From contig CM074812.1 in assembly GCA_037447605.1 (NCBI GenBank), positions 3,056,398-3,080,225 on the forward strand: a DNA stretch of 23,828 nucleotides, given 5' to 3'. The notes below the pieces were generated by a model. It was not told the origin of the DNA. It was given only the letters and a program-made list of their open reading frames with translations, and made no database searches. Below are positions 1 through 9,620 of the stretch, piece after piece (positions within the stretch are counted from its first letter, which is position 1; every line of letters starts with the position of its first letter). Both the position numbers and the translations under genes were made by a program. Source of the stretch: Zygnema circumcarinatum. Its lineage: Eukaryota; Streptophyta; Zygnematophyceae; Zygnematales; Zygnemataceae.

Positions 1-720
1 AATCTCGCGCCGATCTCCATCGGGCTGGTGCACGGTCTGCACTCCTCCATATTGAATCTCGCAAGTACATCCGCGGCGTACTTCTTCTGACTTAGGAACA
101 GACTTCCGTCTTGCCCCCTCTTCAGCTGTATCCCCAGGAGATACTGCGCCTCCCCTAGATCCGACATCTGGAAGTTAGCTTGCAAAAGCTTCTTCAGATC
201 ATTGATTCTCTCAAGTGAGAGACTCACCATAATGAGGTCATCCACGTAGATCCCAAGGTACATGAGATCTCCCTCCTCTCCTTGTCGGTAGACGGAATGA
301 TCCGTCTCAAAGCGCGCAAATCCGTTTCTCCTCAGAAGATCGTCAATCTTCTCGTACCAGATCCTAGGTGCTTGCTTTAGTCCGCATTGCACTTTTCACT
401 AGGTAGCGCATACCTAGGATGTTCCTGCCCTGACAACTTCTTCCTCTGGCCGCGCCTCCATGTAGAACTCTCAACAGATTCGTACGTAAACGCTGGGTTC
501 CTGATATCTAACTGATGGATTACGCATCCCTCAGCACGCGCGCGATCGAAATTAGGGTAATTTTAGGAGTTAAACTGACCACCGGGCGAAAAGTCTCCGT
601 AGTCGATCTCCAGACTGGCCGTATCCCTTCGGGCCACTACCGCGCTTTGTAATCTGGCCGACACTCCCGCTCAGCTTCCGCTTTCACCTCTGTCGTTCCA
701 TTTGTATCCAATACTTCCTT
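1..720 (-). pseudogene. copia-1 reverse transcriptase (partial, runs off left edge)
   Basis: On the minus strand, bases 397 to 1 form one uninterrupted frame of about 132 residues containing the copia RT core. The catalytic YVDD is at 237-248 inside MYLGIYVDDLIMVS, preceded by QCGLKQAPRIWYEKID and followed by FQMSDLGEAQYLLGIQL and SLFLSQKKYAADVL. These match the copia RT signatures LKQAPR.W, YVDD and DLG..Y.LGI. Right of about 400 the frame is broken, but upstream RT motifs remain in shifted frames: a YKAR.VA block near 630-655, a YGDFSP block, HQLDIRN.AF near 495-535 and MEARPEEE near 440-470. RT copies element RNA into cDNA in cytoplasmic virus-like particles. The C-terminal end and RNase H are outside the window. 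Confidence 0.9.
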
Positions 721-1400
721 CCTTCTAGCCTTCTCCAACCGCCACGCCCGCTCTTCATCGAATTATTCCACTCTGCCATCGACGCCGCTTCGGCCACTTT
801 GCTCCATCTACCCCTAACATCATGAGCCTCCTCGTTTATGCCTGATCAGTGTAGTGCTGGGCAACTCCTCGCGAGGTCGGCCAGAGTCCGTAGGGGCACT
901 CTCTCCTCGCGACGTGCCAGTCCGCGACGGCCCGTATCAAGCCAAAGCCTCCTCACCACACGGTGCTCCTCCTCAAGGGTTCCTTATGCTTCCCAAATTT
1001 CGAGTTGAAGAAAATCTCGAACAAATCCCGAGGCATCCTTTTGCCCCTCATCGCCAGCTCTCTCGCCATCTCCAAGTCCTCGTGACTCCCCGCCCAGCAA
1101 GAAAGGTGCAATAGCTGACCGAAGTCTTCCTCATCTGACAGTGAGTGTGTAGTGGGGCCGCCTCCGGCCGCATTTCTCCGCCCCGCTATGCACTGGGTTC
1201 ACTCCGGCCTCGACCGCTCGGGTATCAAGCCCCCGAGCCACTCTCCTTCGCCCCAAGATGCTGATCTTCTCCGCAAAGCCGTGACCTGAGAGGCTTCAAA
1301 TGCCTTCCCAATGGCTCCACCGCCCTAAGTACACAATTCCAATCTTTGCCTTTGGGGCTGGCCCCACCCAGCTGTGCCACCGCCTTTCTCAAGGCCCAAT
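721..1400 (-). pseudogene. copia-1 linker between integrase and RT (degraded)
   Basis: This stretch lies between the integrase C-terminal signature and the RT. On the minus strand near 770-815 a block reads RWSKVAEAASMAEWNNSMKS, which resembles the conserved copia pre-RT motif (region of W..AM..E). The rest (about 830-1400) is proline-, serine- and arginine-rich in every frame, as expected for the variable copia linker, and is cut by stops. No independent gene is supported. The open frames on either strand here look like by-products of high GC content. Assignment rests mainly on position between two confidently identified domains. Confidence 0.5.
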
Positions 1401-2158
1401 CGTGATGTCCCTCGAGCTCGCGACTTCCTTTGCCTCGCTGGTTCCAACTCAGAGGGTGCTTACTATCAATGTTAGAAGCCGAGAACATACCTTCAACGCC
1501 GCTGGGTCAACTTCCTTCTTCTCGTCTTCGCCTTCGCAATCGGGCCGCACTGTTAGCTGGCCCGAAGCTTTCGTGGAAACCGTGGGGTTTTCTCCCGTAC
1601 CCCACACCTCCTCGTGAACCTCGGGTCCTTGAGCAGGTAAGACGGGCATCTATTCCTAAGGTAAGCCGCGTCATCACCGCCTCCCCTTAAAAGAAGCTTC
1701 TGCTGGGAATCTATCAACATGGTCCCCATGCCATGTCCCCTTAACGCCCCGGCTTACCCTTCTCAGCTCCATTACTTTGAGGGGAGGCAGGAGTGTAGTA
1801 AATTCATGCCTAATTCCACGAAGTCTTGAGGTACTTTAACTCCTCGGCCTCCTGAACTCCCCTCCGCTGTTTGCCGCCAGTAGTCTTCGGGCCGTCAGCT
1901 TCCGCCTCCATCTGAGTCTGCCAATCTCTCAAGGCTCCAAAGCCTTAGACTTGTTCTTGAGAATTTCACCAAATTTTCCTCAAAATCATCGAAAAGTGAT
2001 GAAGTAACGAAGCCTCCACTCGCTGCCGGTGTTACTGTGGGCCGGCAGCTGCCTGTGTGAACTTTCACCCGCCTCAAGCAAGCATGGTGGGCGCCTCCCT
2101 CCACTCCCTCGCCAATGGCTCATGCCCCCACACACACTGCTGCCGCAGCCGCTCTTCC
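1400..2158 (-). pseudogene. copia-1 integrase core and C-terminal part (degraded)
   Basis: Reading leftward from about 2150, the minus strand gives QQCVWGHEP (end of the zinc domain), then KVHTGSCRP near 2040-2065, the counterpart of the conserved V.HTD.CGP block with its first catalytic Asp read as Gly. FVTSSLFDDF follows near 1985-2010 (family: FVTFIDDFSR), then LADSDGGG near 1905-1925 (family: LRSDNGGE, second catalytic Asp). MLIDSQQKLLLRGG and AAYLRNRCPS follow (1670-1725), then VWGTGENPTVS near 1590. Near 1520-1540 there is KKEVDPAALK, and near 1390-1420 SSRDITI, matching the family's KKLDP.A.K and SRDV.F. The core is in several frames and cannot encode an active enzyme. Integrase joins element cDNA to host DNA in the nucleus. 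Confidence 0.8.
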
Positions 2159-3146
2159 TTGGTGGGGTCGCTTAATTTCTCCTCTAGCACTTAGAACTCA
2201 TTTTCAATGAATTGCTCAATCACACAAAGTACACCCTAATGCAATAGAACAACCTCACGGAAATATGAAATGTAAGGAGAAAGCCACCAGCCTAAAACTC
2301 CCAAGATAAAGATGAAATACAACTTGACAACACTAGAGGCAAGCTTCCAGGCACCTACCTCTCAAGCTTCATTAAACCACCCACAAAGCTGAATGCTACA
2401 CTATCTTCAGAGCCTGTACGCTTGAACAGCCTCACTCCCAATGTGAGTCACGAGAAGGTTCTTCTGCCAAACAATCTATATGGCGCATTAGTGACATTGT
2501 CATGTCACGGGCGCACATGCTACGACTTGCAAGACCCTTATCCCGATCCTAATCTCGCGCCGTTGGATCCTCGTAGGCTTGCACGGATCCAGCACATCAT
2601 TGCCGTCAGATCCGCCTCAGCCTTATCTCCATCCGAGTCACTCCACAGCCGGATCGAGCTCCTCGTACTTGGCGTCATGGGACCCGTAGCCTACGAGCGC
2701 CTGCAACCTGCCTGACCGTACAGGCCTTCCGCTTTCATCCGACTTGCGGCTTGTGGCGCCTTCCGATTCGCCACTGTCCTCCAAATGAATCATTGCTGAC
2801 TCTGTACCTCGTCAGTTCTGCTCTGCGCGCTGATTCGCGCCGCGTCACTTCTCGATTTGTCACATCGCGCCACGTCACATCACGGCTCCGCCACGCCGCG
2901 CCCTCCGCAAACCATGTCCGTACATCCGGAATGCACAGCGCACAATCGGCCTGATGGCAGCTCCACCGGCATTCATGCCTTGCCTTGCCGAATCAGACTC
3001 TGCGCGCTACCCGCACACCCCTTAAAGACTTGTACGGTCACTTAGACGGTTCGCCGTACAATGTAGACATAATGAGCACGCCCCTCCTTAGAACTTAGTA
3101 CCAACAACTTAGTGTACAACAAGTCCTTAACTACTTTACACTAACA
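2159..3146 (-). repeat. Solo-LTR-like segment of the copia-1 family inside copia-1
   Basis: The segment interrupts copia-1 between its pre-integrase zinc domain (right) and integrase (left). Its right end on the minus strand starts TGTTAGTGTAAAGTAG and aligns with the end of the copia-1 5' LTR (TGTTAGTGTGCTATAG, ending at 19597). Both ends carry a short inverted repeat of the TTAGTGT / ACACTAA kind. Weaker matches join 2248-2300 to 11687-11735 (GGAGAAAGC and AAAACTC shared) and 2470-2520 to about 19010-19060 (AAAC..TATAT, GTGACAT). Its length, 988 bp, is close to the split LTR total of 976 bp. Similar short sequences flank it (minus strand AAGGAGA at right, AAGGAAGAG at left). No coding region is supported in 2160-3146. 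The left end is uncertain. Confidence 0.5.
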
Positions 3147-3149
3147 ATC

Positions 3150-3474
3150 TCCTTGCAAAAGCCGAGCTCCTTCTCCACGACATCTACGTCTAACCCACGG
3201 ACCAGCCCCTTAGCAGCAAGCTGTTGCAGTCCTCGATGGTTAAGATGTCCCACGTGATACGGAAGATTTTGCTAGCGTTTAAATTTCCGACGTCGCGCAT
3301 CTGCGTCTACGTCGCCATAATGAATAGCATCACAGGCCTCACTTATACATACCCCTCAAACAGCCGCTTCCCCGTCACTGCATGAGTAGCTACACAAGAC
3401 TTCTCCTTGAATGTGATCTCGTACCCCCTCTTACACACCTGGCTAACAGACATGAAGTTCTGTTTCAGCTCGGG
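3150..3474 (-). pseudogene. copia-1 pre-integrase (zinc-finger) domain
   Basis: The minus strand starts at the copy A insertion point with PELKQNFMSVSQVCKRGYE, the family signature L.QNLLS..QLC..GY, and continues KEKSCVATHAVTGKRLFEGYV. After a degraded stretch, HVGHLNHRGLQQLAAKGLV near 3195-3255 matches the H...GH....L..L..KG core, where the two His belong to the HHCC zinc site of integrase. Then comes GLDVDVVEKELGFCKE up to about 3152, where the second half of the zinc site (C..C) is interrupted by the LTR-like segment. The left continuation QQCVWGHEP appears near 2130-2150. The piece is short, broken by stops around 3290-3340, and non-functional. Confidence 0.85.
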
Positions 3475-3549
3475 TGTAGCGAAACGCTACAGTCACCCCA
3501 AGGGGGAAGGGTTACTTAGAGCCCGGCGTGGCTTTATGTTTCCATCCAA

Positions 3550-3615
3550 TGCAGTACCTAACGGTTAGAGCATCGGATTACCCTGCCGGTGGGAGGTCCT
3601 AGGTTGTGCTTATGC
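3550..3615 (+). promoter_or_regulatory. tRNA-like block in LTR of copy A (A-box/B-box-like)
   Basis: TAACGGTTAGAGCATCGGA (about 3559-3577) matches the D-arm/A-box region of eukaryotic tRNA genes (TAGC...GGTTAGAGC). An anticodon-arm-like stem follows (ATCGG at 3572-3576 with CCGGT at 3586-3590), and GGTCCTAGGTT near 3595-3605 sits where the T-arm/B-box would be. I cannot fold a proper acceptor stem, so this is not a tRNA gene. It may be a relic or an internal polymerase III-type promoter element. Confidence 0.45.
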
Positions 3616-3682
3616 TTATTTGGTTACTTGATGGGGCATGCTTTATGTAATCTCCCCATGGGCCCCGTCGTGACCAAGGTCC

Positions 3683-3700
3683 CCTCTACCGGCGTAGAGG
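3683..3700 (+). other. Perfect hairpin in LTR of copy A
   Basis: CCTCTAC (3683-3689) pairs with GTAGAGG (3694-3700) around a CGGC loop. It directly follows TGACCAAGGTCC. The 3' LTR keeps an imperfect version (near 9838-9855). Confidence 0.6.
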
Positions 3701-4195
3701 AGGATAAGCGCTGAACCCCAAGCGCGGGACAATCGGTCAGCGATTGAATCACGGGCCACACGGCGGATCCCCACGGGAATGCGCCCGTCGATCCGTGGAT
3801 TAGCGGTTACCGATGAAATGCGAAGACTGACTGTCGGCCGGGCAGCGCGTAGCGTAGGCCTCCCGACAAGTACCATTTGTCTTGTGGCCTTCGTCGCCAG
3901 CGCTGCGCCAAATGCAGCGGCACGTGCGTCGCGTTGTACACCTCGACCAATGCGGAGGACTACTTTGCCATTGGGCGGCCTGCTTCCCGATCCTCCGTCT
4001 TTGGTGGGAGGTTGGCGGGGAAGCGTGGGGAGGCGTGGTATCGTCACTTAACCAACATAAACGCATACGATTTGCCGCGCCCATCGAGGCACTCCCCCAC
4101 TTTCGAAGCGCTTTCTCCTCTCTCTCTATATGTAGAGTGAACTCACGAAATTGTAATTAAGCTGCGGTGAAGGGCTGAATTTGATGCGTGACATT

Positions 4196-4208
4196 TGGTA
4201 TCGGAAGC
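4196..4208 (+). other. Primer-binding site of copy A (Met-tRNA, decayed)
   Basis: TGGTATCGGAAGC lies two bases after the LTR end. It corresponds to the plant initiator-Met primer site TGGTATCAGAGC, kept intact in copy C, with small changes. Confidence 0.8.
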
Positions 4209-4235
4209 GGTTTTTAGTTTCAGGGAAGAACACAT

Positions 4236-5645
4236 TTGGTCATAGTGACCACTTTCATGGGGAGCGGAGGAAGGTTACAGGGCCACTGGAGGCCGCCACC
4301 TCCGCCACCTTTCCCCAGGGATGAGGTAGTGGAGAACTTCGAGCGACGCCCGTTATGGAGGAGCGGAGTCGAGCAGGGTGGAAACGGTCACCCCAGGAGA
4401 CTTACGCTCCCCTCTTCCCCACTGCCCGGAACCCGATAGCCGGTAAATGGCAGGCCCCTACCCACGTGGTCGGGAACCCAGCGTCACGTGGCGGCCGAGA
4501 AGATGAGAGCGAGAATTGGTCACGGGAAGAGGTAGCCAGGCGAAGCATTGAACTCCGTTGGTACGCTCAGGAAGGTGGGCGACATGGAGCTCCTGATCGC
4601 CGTCACGGTGGACGGCTCAGATTCAGGAGCCTTTCCGGACGGGGAGCTCGGAGGATCCCGAAAGTACCCCAGAACTGAAACGTAAGCGTGGATGCATCAG
4701 TCTCGGGGAAGGGACCAGGCAAACCATCAATGGCGTCGTCTGTCGACGCCTGACCGGCTGGGGCGGCCAGAAGTCACAGTTTTCCCGCGGTCACCCGGTG
4801 GCGAACCACCCAGCGATGGGGACCCGTGAGGCGGCTGGCGGAGGAGATCCCGATCTCGGTGCTCCTCATAACCTCGCGAGATGCCAGCAGTCGGGCCAAA
4901 GTAGCCTCTTTCCTTTGAAGCCATCTACACCTGCAGGCCCTTTCGATTGGTGGTTGGAATCCCAGCGAAGGGCTACCTTACGGCGACACAGCGCCACGTT
5001 GGTAGCTTTTGCTTGCCGAAGCACTCCGAAGGAACACGCCGGGTGTATGAGGGCCTCTCGATGAAGATGGGGGAGCGGTGGGATAAGTTGAGGAGATGAA
5101 CTTATCAATCGCCCACAGGGCCTTGGATCTGCGGCTTGGGGCCAGGATAAATTTGAGAACATGAAATTCCCAGAAGCGGCGGTGTCCATGGCAGTTCTGA
5201 GACTGCGTCAAATGGTCACAAATCACCATCTGGCTGAGTGGGCTGAGTTCTTTTTCCGCCGAGGAATGGCCCGAAGCCGCACGAAGCGGCGAAGAACGCC
5301 CGCGGACTCTGGCGGGTGGGACCCCGTGACTCACAAAGGCGTACTTTGATGCAACCATTAGGTTGGACACAGCCCACTGGCGTCAGAGGCAGTCGGGCGG
5401 CGTAATTTGAGGTCCGTGGAAGGCGGGACCCTGGCTCTGCCAAGATAAAAACAAGCGAGCGGCGAGGAAGTGTGCCGCCCGCCAACTGCGACAGCGAAGT
5501 TGACTCGAGAGGAAATGGAGAAGATGCAGCGGGAGAACAAGTGTTTCCGTTGCCGCAAGGAGGGGCATAAGGCCCGAGATTGCCCTCTGAACTCCAAGGA
5601 CAGGAAGGGCAAGGGGCCGGAAAACCCCAACCCACCAGCAGTTTA
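4236..5645 (+). pseudogene. Gag of gypsy copy A with CCHC zinc knuckle
   Basis: The start region contains the shared GTGACCACTTTC block (MVTTF-type start in copy C). It is followed by a proline-rich N-terminus (4280-4320), charged segments and a gag-core-like stretch near 4920-5200. The C-terminal nucleocapsid is clear: KCFRCRKEGHKARDC at 5539-5583 is a perfect C-x2-C-x4-H-x4-C knuckle, preceded by EEMEKMQREN and followed by KDRKGKGPENP. Capsid assembles the virus-like particle and the knuckle binds element RNA. Frameshifts and stops lie throughout, but the knuckle is intact. Copies B and C carry damaged forms of the same motif, so A best shows the family's nucleocapsid. Confidence 0.85.
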
Positions 5646-5649
5646 GGAG

Positions 5650-6300
5650 TCGCTGCTGGTGGAGTAAGCAGGTTAGGGGATGGGAGGACAGTTGCCGTCA
5701 ATGTTAAGGGACTTTTGTGGCTTAGGTCCACGGACATGCTTAACTTGTTAGGCGGGGCCTTTGAGAGTGCGATCTGAATTTGTGTGTCGTAAGCTTCACG
5801 ATTCATGTCGCTTTTCACCCACGTGGTGACTCCCTGGGATTTATGGATATTGATCGTGGCGGTGGCATGTTCAGTCCAATGTTATAGGGATGATGTCTTG
5901 ATGAGATGTGCCATGGTGCGCTTGTCTTCTTGGATAACGCTACTTGGGCTGCATATGGCGGTTCCTCGACATGGTAGTTCGCACTTTCTAGCGGTTGGTG
6001 GCTGGCGAAAGGGCAAAAGTTGAATTGCCGCAAGCGTGGAAGGATCCGCGAGTTCGAGGATTTGAATCTACACTGATGTGGAGGGCGGCTGCGTCACCCT
6101 GCGCATATAGTGCGTCTATATGTTCCATCTTGCCCGTAGGTAGCGGCCTTCATGGAGTGGAAGCCAATGGCCACCCAGCAGTTCTTCTTTAGATCTTTAG
6201 GCGAATTCCTAGCACTGTTAGTTACGCATTCACCCCGGGAAGATTTGGATTGACCACCAGTCCCCATTGAGAGAAAGTGTTACTTTTCGAGGATGGGCCG
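5650..6300 (+). pseudogene. Protease-position domain of gypsy copy A (heavily decayed)
   Basis: This lies between the CCHC knuckle and the RT. It aligns with the open frames of copies B (16040-16647) and C (23477-end) through FTHVVTPWDLWI, DDVLMRCAM, LLGLH and AVPRH (5810-5970), then GCGCATATAGTGC and ATGTTCCATCTTGCCC (6100-6136). In gypsy elements this position holds the retropepsin. No D-T/S-G triad is visible in A. Stops and frameshifts are frequent. Function is inferred from position only. Confidence 0.55.
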
Positions 6301-6640
6301 CAAAGGAGCCAAATTCTACGTGGCGTCACTCTTTAGATCAAGCTCCCAATCTCTTTCCGGGCGGTCAAAGTGTCTTCTAACACATACGCGCTGGCCTTTA
6401 GAATACTGTTGAGTGCTTGGTTAACCATGGTTAAAGCACAAATGAAGCTTTCCATCGCATGCATTGATGTGACGAGCGAAAACTTACTGCGCACCCTGGC
6501 CGAGGCCATCCTGTCGCTCTCAGCGACTGTACTCCTTATCTGTGCTTTCACGGTATGCAATTGGCAAGCGGTTAAAGAAGTTACTGTTCGCCGAATTGCA
6601 TATCGCCAGCTGAGGGTAATTTCATGGCGAGGGCAAATGG
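6300..6640 (+). pseudogene. Spacer between protease and RT, gypsy copy A
   Basis: The first bases (6233-6300) share GATTTGGATTGACCAC and AAAGTGTTACTTT with copy B near 15990-16035, where the end of the protease and start of the RT connector are expected. The remainder is in an open frame (6370-6897) that runs into the conserved RT start. Its 6370-6600 part has no motif I recognise and is hydrophobic (ILLSAWLTMVKAQMK, LSATVLLICAFTVC). I treat it as a decayed polyprotein connector rather than a gene. Confidence 0.45.
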
Positions 6641-8240
6641 CGGTCACATCTACGGATATTGCTCAGCTGTTAAATTCCGAATCAACTCGGTGGATGAGTT
6701 CAGGGTCATCTTCCATTTTGCCAAGAGGTTGCCACCGTAGAGAGGGTGGAGCACACAATCCTCTTGACTTTGGCTCACCGCCCTTGGCGGCGATCTATCG
6801 ATTAGAAGTAGAAACGAGATCACGGCGATTGGCAACTTTAAGTGACAAGGTGGATGAACCGATCGAGCCTTTGGAAACCCACATCACTGACCGTTAAGGA
6901 ATGGACGGATGTGCAGCCGTGCTCCCAAACGCACTCAGCAAGATCAGCGTAAGAATGTGGTACTTTACCGCGTATAATGGCGGGTGATCTTCGACGCCAA
7001 AGTGTTCACATCCTCACTTGATCTTTTGCTCAGTACCATCCAGATGCGTATTCAGGCGTCGTTCGGACACGGTGCGTTCATTTCAGCGCAAAGGTATTTG
7101 CCCTTTGGATTGGCGAATGCTCACGGCAACTTCCCACATTTTGTCATGAGCGAGATGTTCGCAGAGCATGGATAGCTTTTGTTTTGGTTTACCTCCGATG
7201 ATATCTACTTGTCTTCGGTAAGGCCGGAGGAGGAACATCTTGGTATGTTAGGAAAGTGTTTGAGACCACGAGGAAACACCAATTTTATACCAAGAAGGAA
7301 AAGAAGTGTCACTTCATTACAGCGTGAGTTGCTTTTATCTTAGGCATATTCTCAATGTCCCGAGACGCCCATTTGATCACATAAAGTTCGGCGGTAGAAA
7401 CTTGAAATACCGTGACTTTGCATGGTTGAGGTCTTTTACGAGACTTCGCGGGTATTTTCGTAAGTTCATCCAAAGTTTGAAGCGGATTTACCCCCTTATT
7501 ATTTGACCGCGTTAAATTGTCACACTACATGGACACGAATGCCGGGGATGCATTGAAGGTGTCTCACCGTACACTATTCACCACTTCCACTATAGTTTAA
7601 GCGGTGATCCAAAACCTTACAAGTAGTTTGTGGCAACGAGGATTCACTTAGGTGCGTCTTGTTTTGAGGATGGTCAACCTGCGTATGAAATGCGCCAAAA
7701 TGAATCCCGGTGGCGCAACTATTACCTGCTTGAGCGAGGCGCTTGCGATTAGTCCCATACGAGGACATGGCGGTCTTATTTAGAAGTAGCGATCCTGGCC
7801 AGTCCTTGTTTCCACCCGCCCGTACGGCGTTCTCTCAACCCAACAGACCTGTCACAAGCGGCGAACGCGCTTCCAGTGCGAGGTTCCTCCCAGAGTTTGG
7901 CTGCCGGTGGGTTTTATCGGCCGGAAGGGCGGAATGTGAGACCGGCGGTATTGGCGACGCAATACTTCTGCGGATAGTGGCTAAGTCATTTCAGTGTTGG
8001 TGGAGCGAGATAATGTGGTGAGGAGCAGCAGCCCCGAATCTCGTCTCGGTATGCTGTCATAGAATCCACTCCACCGATTGGCCGCGATCCAACCACTCTG
8101 CTCTCTGCGATCTTTCCGGAGCAGGATGACCGAGAGGCTGACGTCCAGATGGCAAAGTGGCTGACTCTCAGACCAGTAGTATCTAGGACGGATTACGATA
8201 CCGCGGCGGCAGTTAATGCGTGCCCAAGGCGGGGCTGCGG
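6640..8240 (+). pseudogene. Reverse transcriptase and RNase H of gypsy copy A
   Basis: RT begins with TSTDIAQLL and GSSSILPRGC.RREGGAHN (6650-6760), the counterpart of copy B's DVFPDDLPRGLPPSRGVGH. At 7080-7130 there is LPFGLANAHGNF, the gypsy MPFGLTNAP.TF motif. The catalytic YLDD is present in the bases at 7189-7202 but split by one inserted C. EEEHLG follows, then FLGH-region remnants YLRHILNVP (7335-7360) and SFTRLRGYFRKFIQSLKR (7430-7485), matching SFLGL.NYYR.FI..FS. RNase H shows RIHLGASCFEDGQPAYEM and RWRNYYLLERGA near 7640-7740, corresponding to TDAS..G.GA.L.Q.G.P and the ....Y...E.E block. Together these copy the RNA and degrade it. Several stops and frameshifts make it inactive. Confidence 0.85.
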
Positions 8241-8244
8241 CTCA

Positions 8245-9250
8245 TTACGGGTGAGCTACATGATCCTCGAGGTCACATGGGGAGTTGCCAAAACCCGTGA
8301 AAGACCTTTGCTTTCAGGATTACGGTGGCTGGACTCTGGGGATGTGGCGTGTACTGCGCTTGTCGACTTGTCAGCAGAGAACAAACCCCGCGCGGCGGAT
8401 CCCTGGCGAAATTTTGCAGCCCTCTCACACTCTTTTCCGAGGAAATGGGATAGTCGCTGGGGCGTAGACTTGATCCTGAATCTTCTGTGACACCTGAGCC
8501 ATGACTTTCCATCTCGTCTTTGTCGTCCTGACTCCGACAGATGGTGCACATTTTACTTAAGCTACCGCCGTTAAGAGGCCAGAGATTACCGCGGTTGTAT
8601 GTTGACAAAGTGTGGAGCAGGCACTGGTCTGGTGAGGTAGGCGTGATCGATTCACCGGCCATTTTGGGCCGGAAGTGCTCAAATCGTTGGGACCCAGGCG
8701 TTGATGCCGACTTTCCACCATGAAAGCGGCGGTGGCGGGGCGCGGTGGTGAGCGGGGATCTGAAGTTACCTCCGGCATTATGTGGACCTACCGGATGGGT
8801 GGGGCGGCCAGCTCCATTGCGTTGCATCGTAATAGCAAGTCAACTGAGGCGCACTCTTCTTGAACTTTGGCGGCGCATACTCAATCCCTGCAACCAAAGG
8901 GATCAGCCGTCCGTTGGAACATGAAGCGTCACGGCGATCCTTGGTGCGGGGCCCGAGTAGGACTCGGCCAATAGAGGCGCTGCGGGCCACTGCTAGCGGC
9001 GGTCGCGACAAAGGCCTCAACGAAGGCGGAGTCCGCGTGCCTTTCACCTTCAGCGAGGTGAGGTATTCTTGAAATACGGCCAGCTTGAGACTCAAGCTTA
9101 TGGCGGTTTCACGTAAAGGCTGTGGCCCGCCCGTGGACGCTTTCAGAATTAGGTGGCGAATGATAGCTAAACAGGTTGGATTTACCATCCCACATGAAGG
9201 AGTGCATCGTCTTTATATCATGGGTTTTGCTAAGGAATCTACATGGGAGA
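8245..9250 (+). pseudogene. Integrase of gypsy copy A
   Basis: The zinc-domain region reads SYMILEVTWGVAKTRERPL near 8255-8310 (copy B: ILSELHDPPATGHMGAAKT). The catalytic core shows MVHILLKLPPLRGQRLPRLY then VDKVWSRHWSGEVGVIDSP (8540-8660). This corresponds to the R.TK..HF...., LF.D.VW..HG.P..I.SDR series with only partial preservation of the second Asp. The C-terminus reads EVRYS, then SLRLKLMAVSRKGCG..VD, then KQVGFTIPHEGVHRLYIMG (9055-9230). This is the counterpart of copy B's DEVLLSTANLRLK...RKLW and HMKVHPSFM, the region of the GPY/F module. The domain is spread over three frames. Confidence 0.78.
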
Positions 9251-9460
9251 GATCAACCACCCCCGCGATTGGAACTTGAAGGTGAACTTGGTATGGAAAC
9301 CATTCAAGCCCGTGAAAATCATGAGAAAAGAATTAGATCTTCCGTCACGAATACCTCGTGAAGTGTCGATTTGGGAAGCTATGGGGTGAACATAGCACAT
9401 GAAGACGCTTAACCAATTGCCGAGAGCTTCATCCAAAACAATAAGGCCTTGAGGCAGCGG
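9250..9460 (+). pseudogene. Chromodomain of gypsy copy A
   Basis: After the integrase C-terminus comes PPPRLELEGELGMETIQAREN (9255-9315), then a shifted-frame GYGVN...EDA near 9375-9405 and IAESFIQNNKAL near 9420-9450. This matches the chromodomain pattern P..EL..G..EYEVE.IL..R...R....YLVKW.GY....TWEP...L. It is an integrase-tail chromodomain that in chromoviruses directs insertion to particular chromatin. Copy B carries the same domain with a better first strand (EYEVETIQAHR). Bases 9460-9620 are an unidentified tail before the polypurine tract. Confidence 0.65.
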
Positions 9461-9620
9461 GAAGCAGCGGCGAGGCGGCGCGAGAGTTCGAACGTCCCAA
9501 CGCTGCAGGAAGACCGGCGGGATTATGTTGAGCCTCGGGACATATCCGTAGATTCGGCAGCGTGCGTTAAACTTCTGGCTGCCTTTTTCACCAGCGTAGA
9601 GCGAAGTTCCGCATTCTCCT

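Larger units (their letters stand above)
3475..4193 (+). repeat. 5' LTR of gypsy copy A
   Basis: It starts TGTAGCGAAACGCTACAG and ends GTGACA. It shares with the 3' LTR of A the blocks GGCGTGGCTTTATG, TTCCATCCAATGC, TAGAGCATCGGAT, CCATTGGGCGGCC and CACTTAACCAACA, with indels between. It also shares a distal block (ATCCTCC, GGGGAAGCGT, AACCAAC) with copies B and C. It carries a tRNA-like module near 3550-3615, a perfect hairpin at 3683-3700 and a pyrimidine run with CTCTCTCTCTATATG near 4110-4135. Open frames in this LTR on either strand (for example 3643-4047 minus) are not genes. Confidence 0.88.

Noticed and set aside
2422-2715. 97-residue plus-strand open frame as a host gene
   Set aside because: It lies within the LTR-like segment, has no recognised domain and contains GGATCC-rich low-information sequence.
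3643-4160. Several overlapping 87-134 residue open frames in the LTR of copy A
   Set aside because: They lie in an LTR whose partner (9633-10386) does not keep the frames.
5216-5818. 200-residue open frame on the minus strand
   Set aside because: Antisense to gag and the intact CCHC knuckle of copy A; composition-driven shadow.
8273-8827. 184-residue open frame on the minus strand
   Set aside because: Antisense to the integrase core of copy A, whose motifs read on the plus strand.
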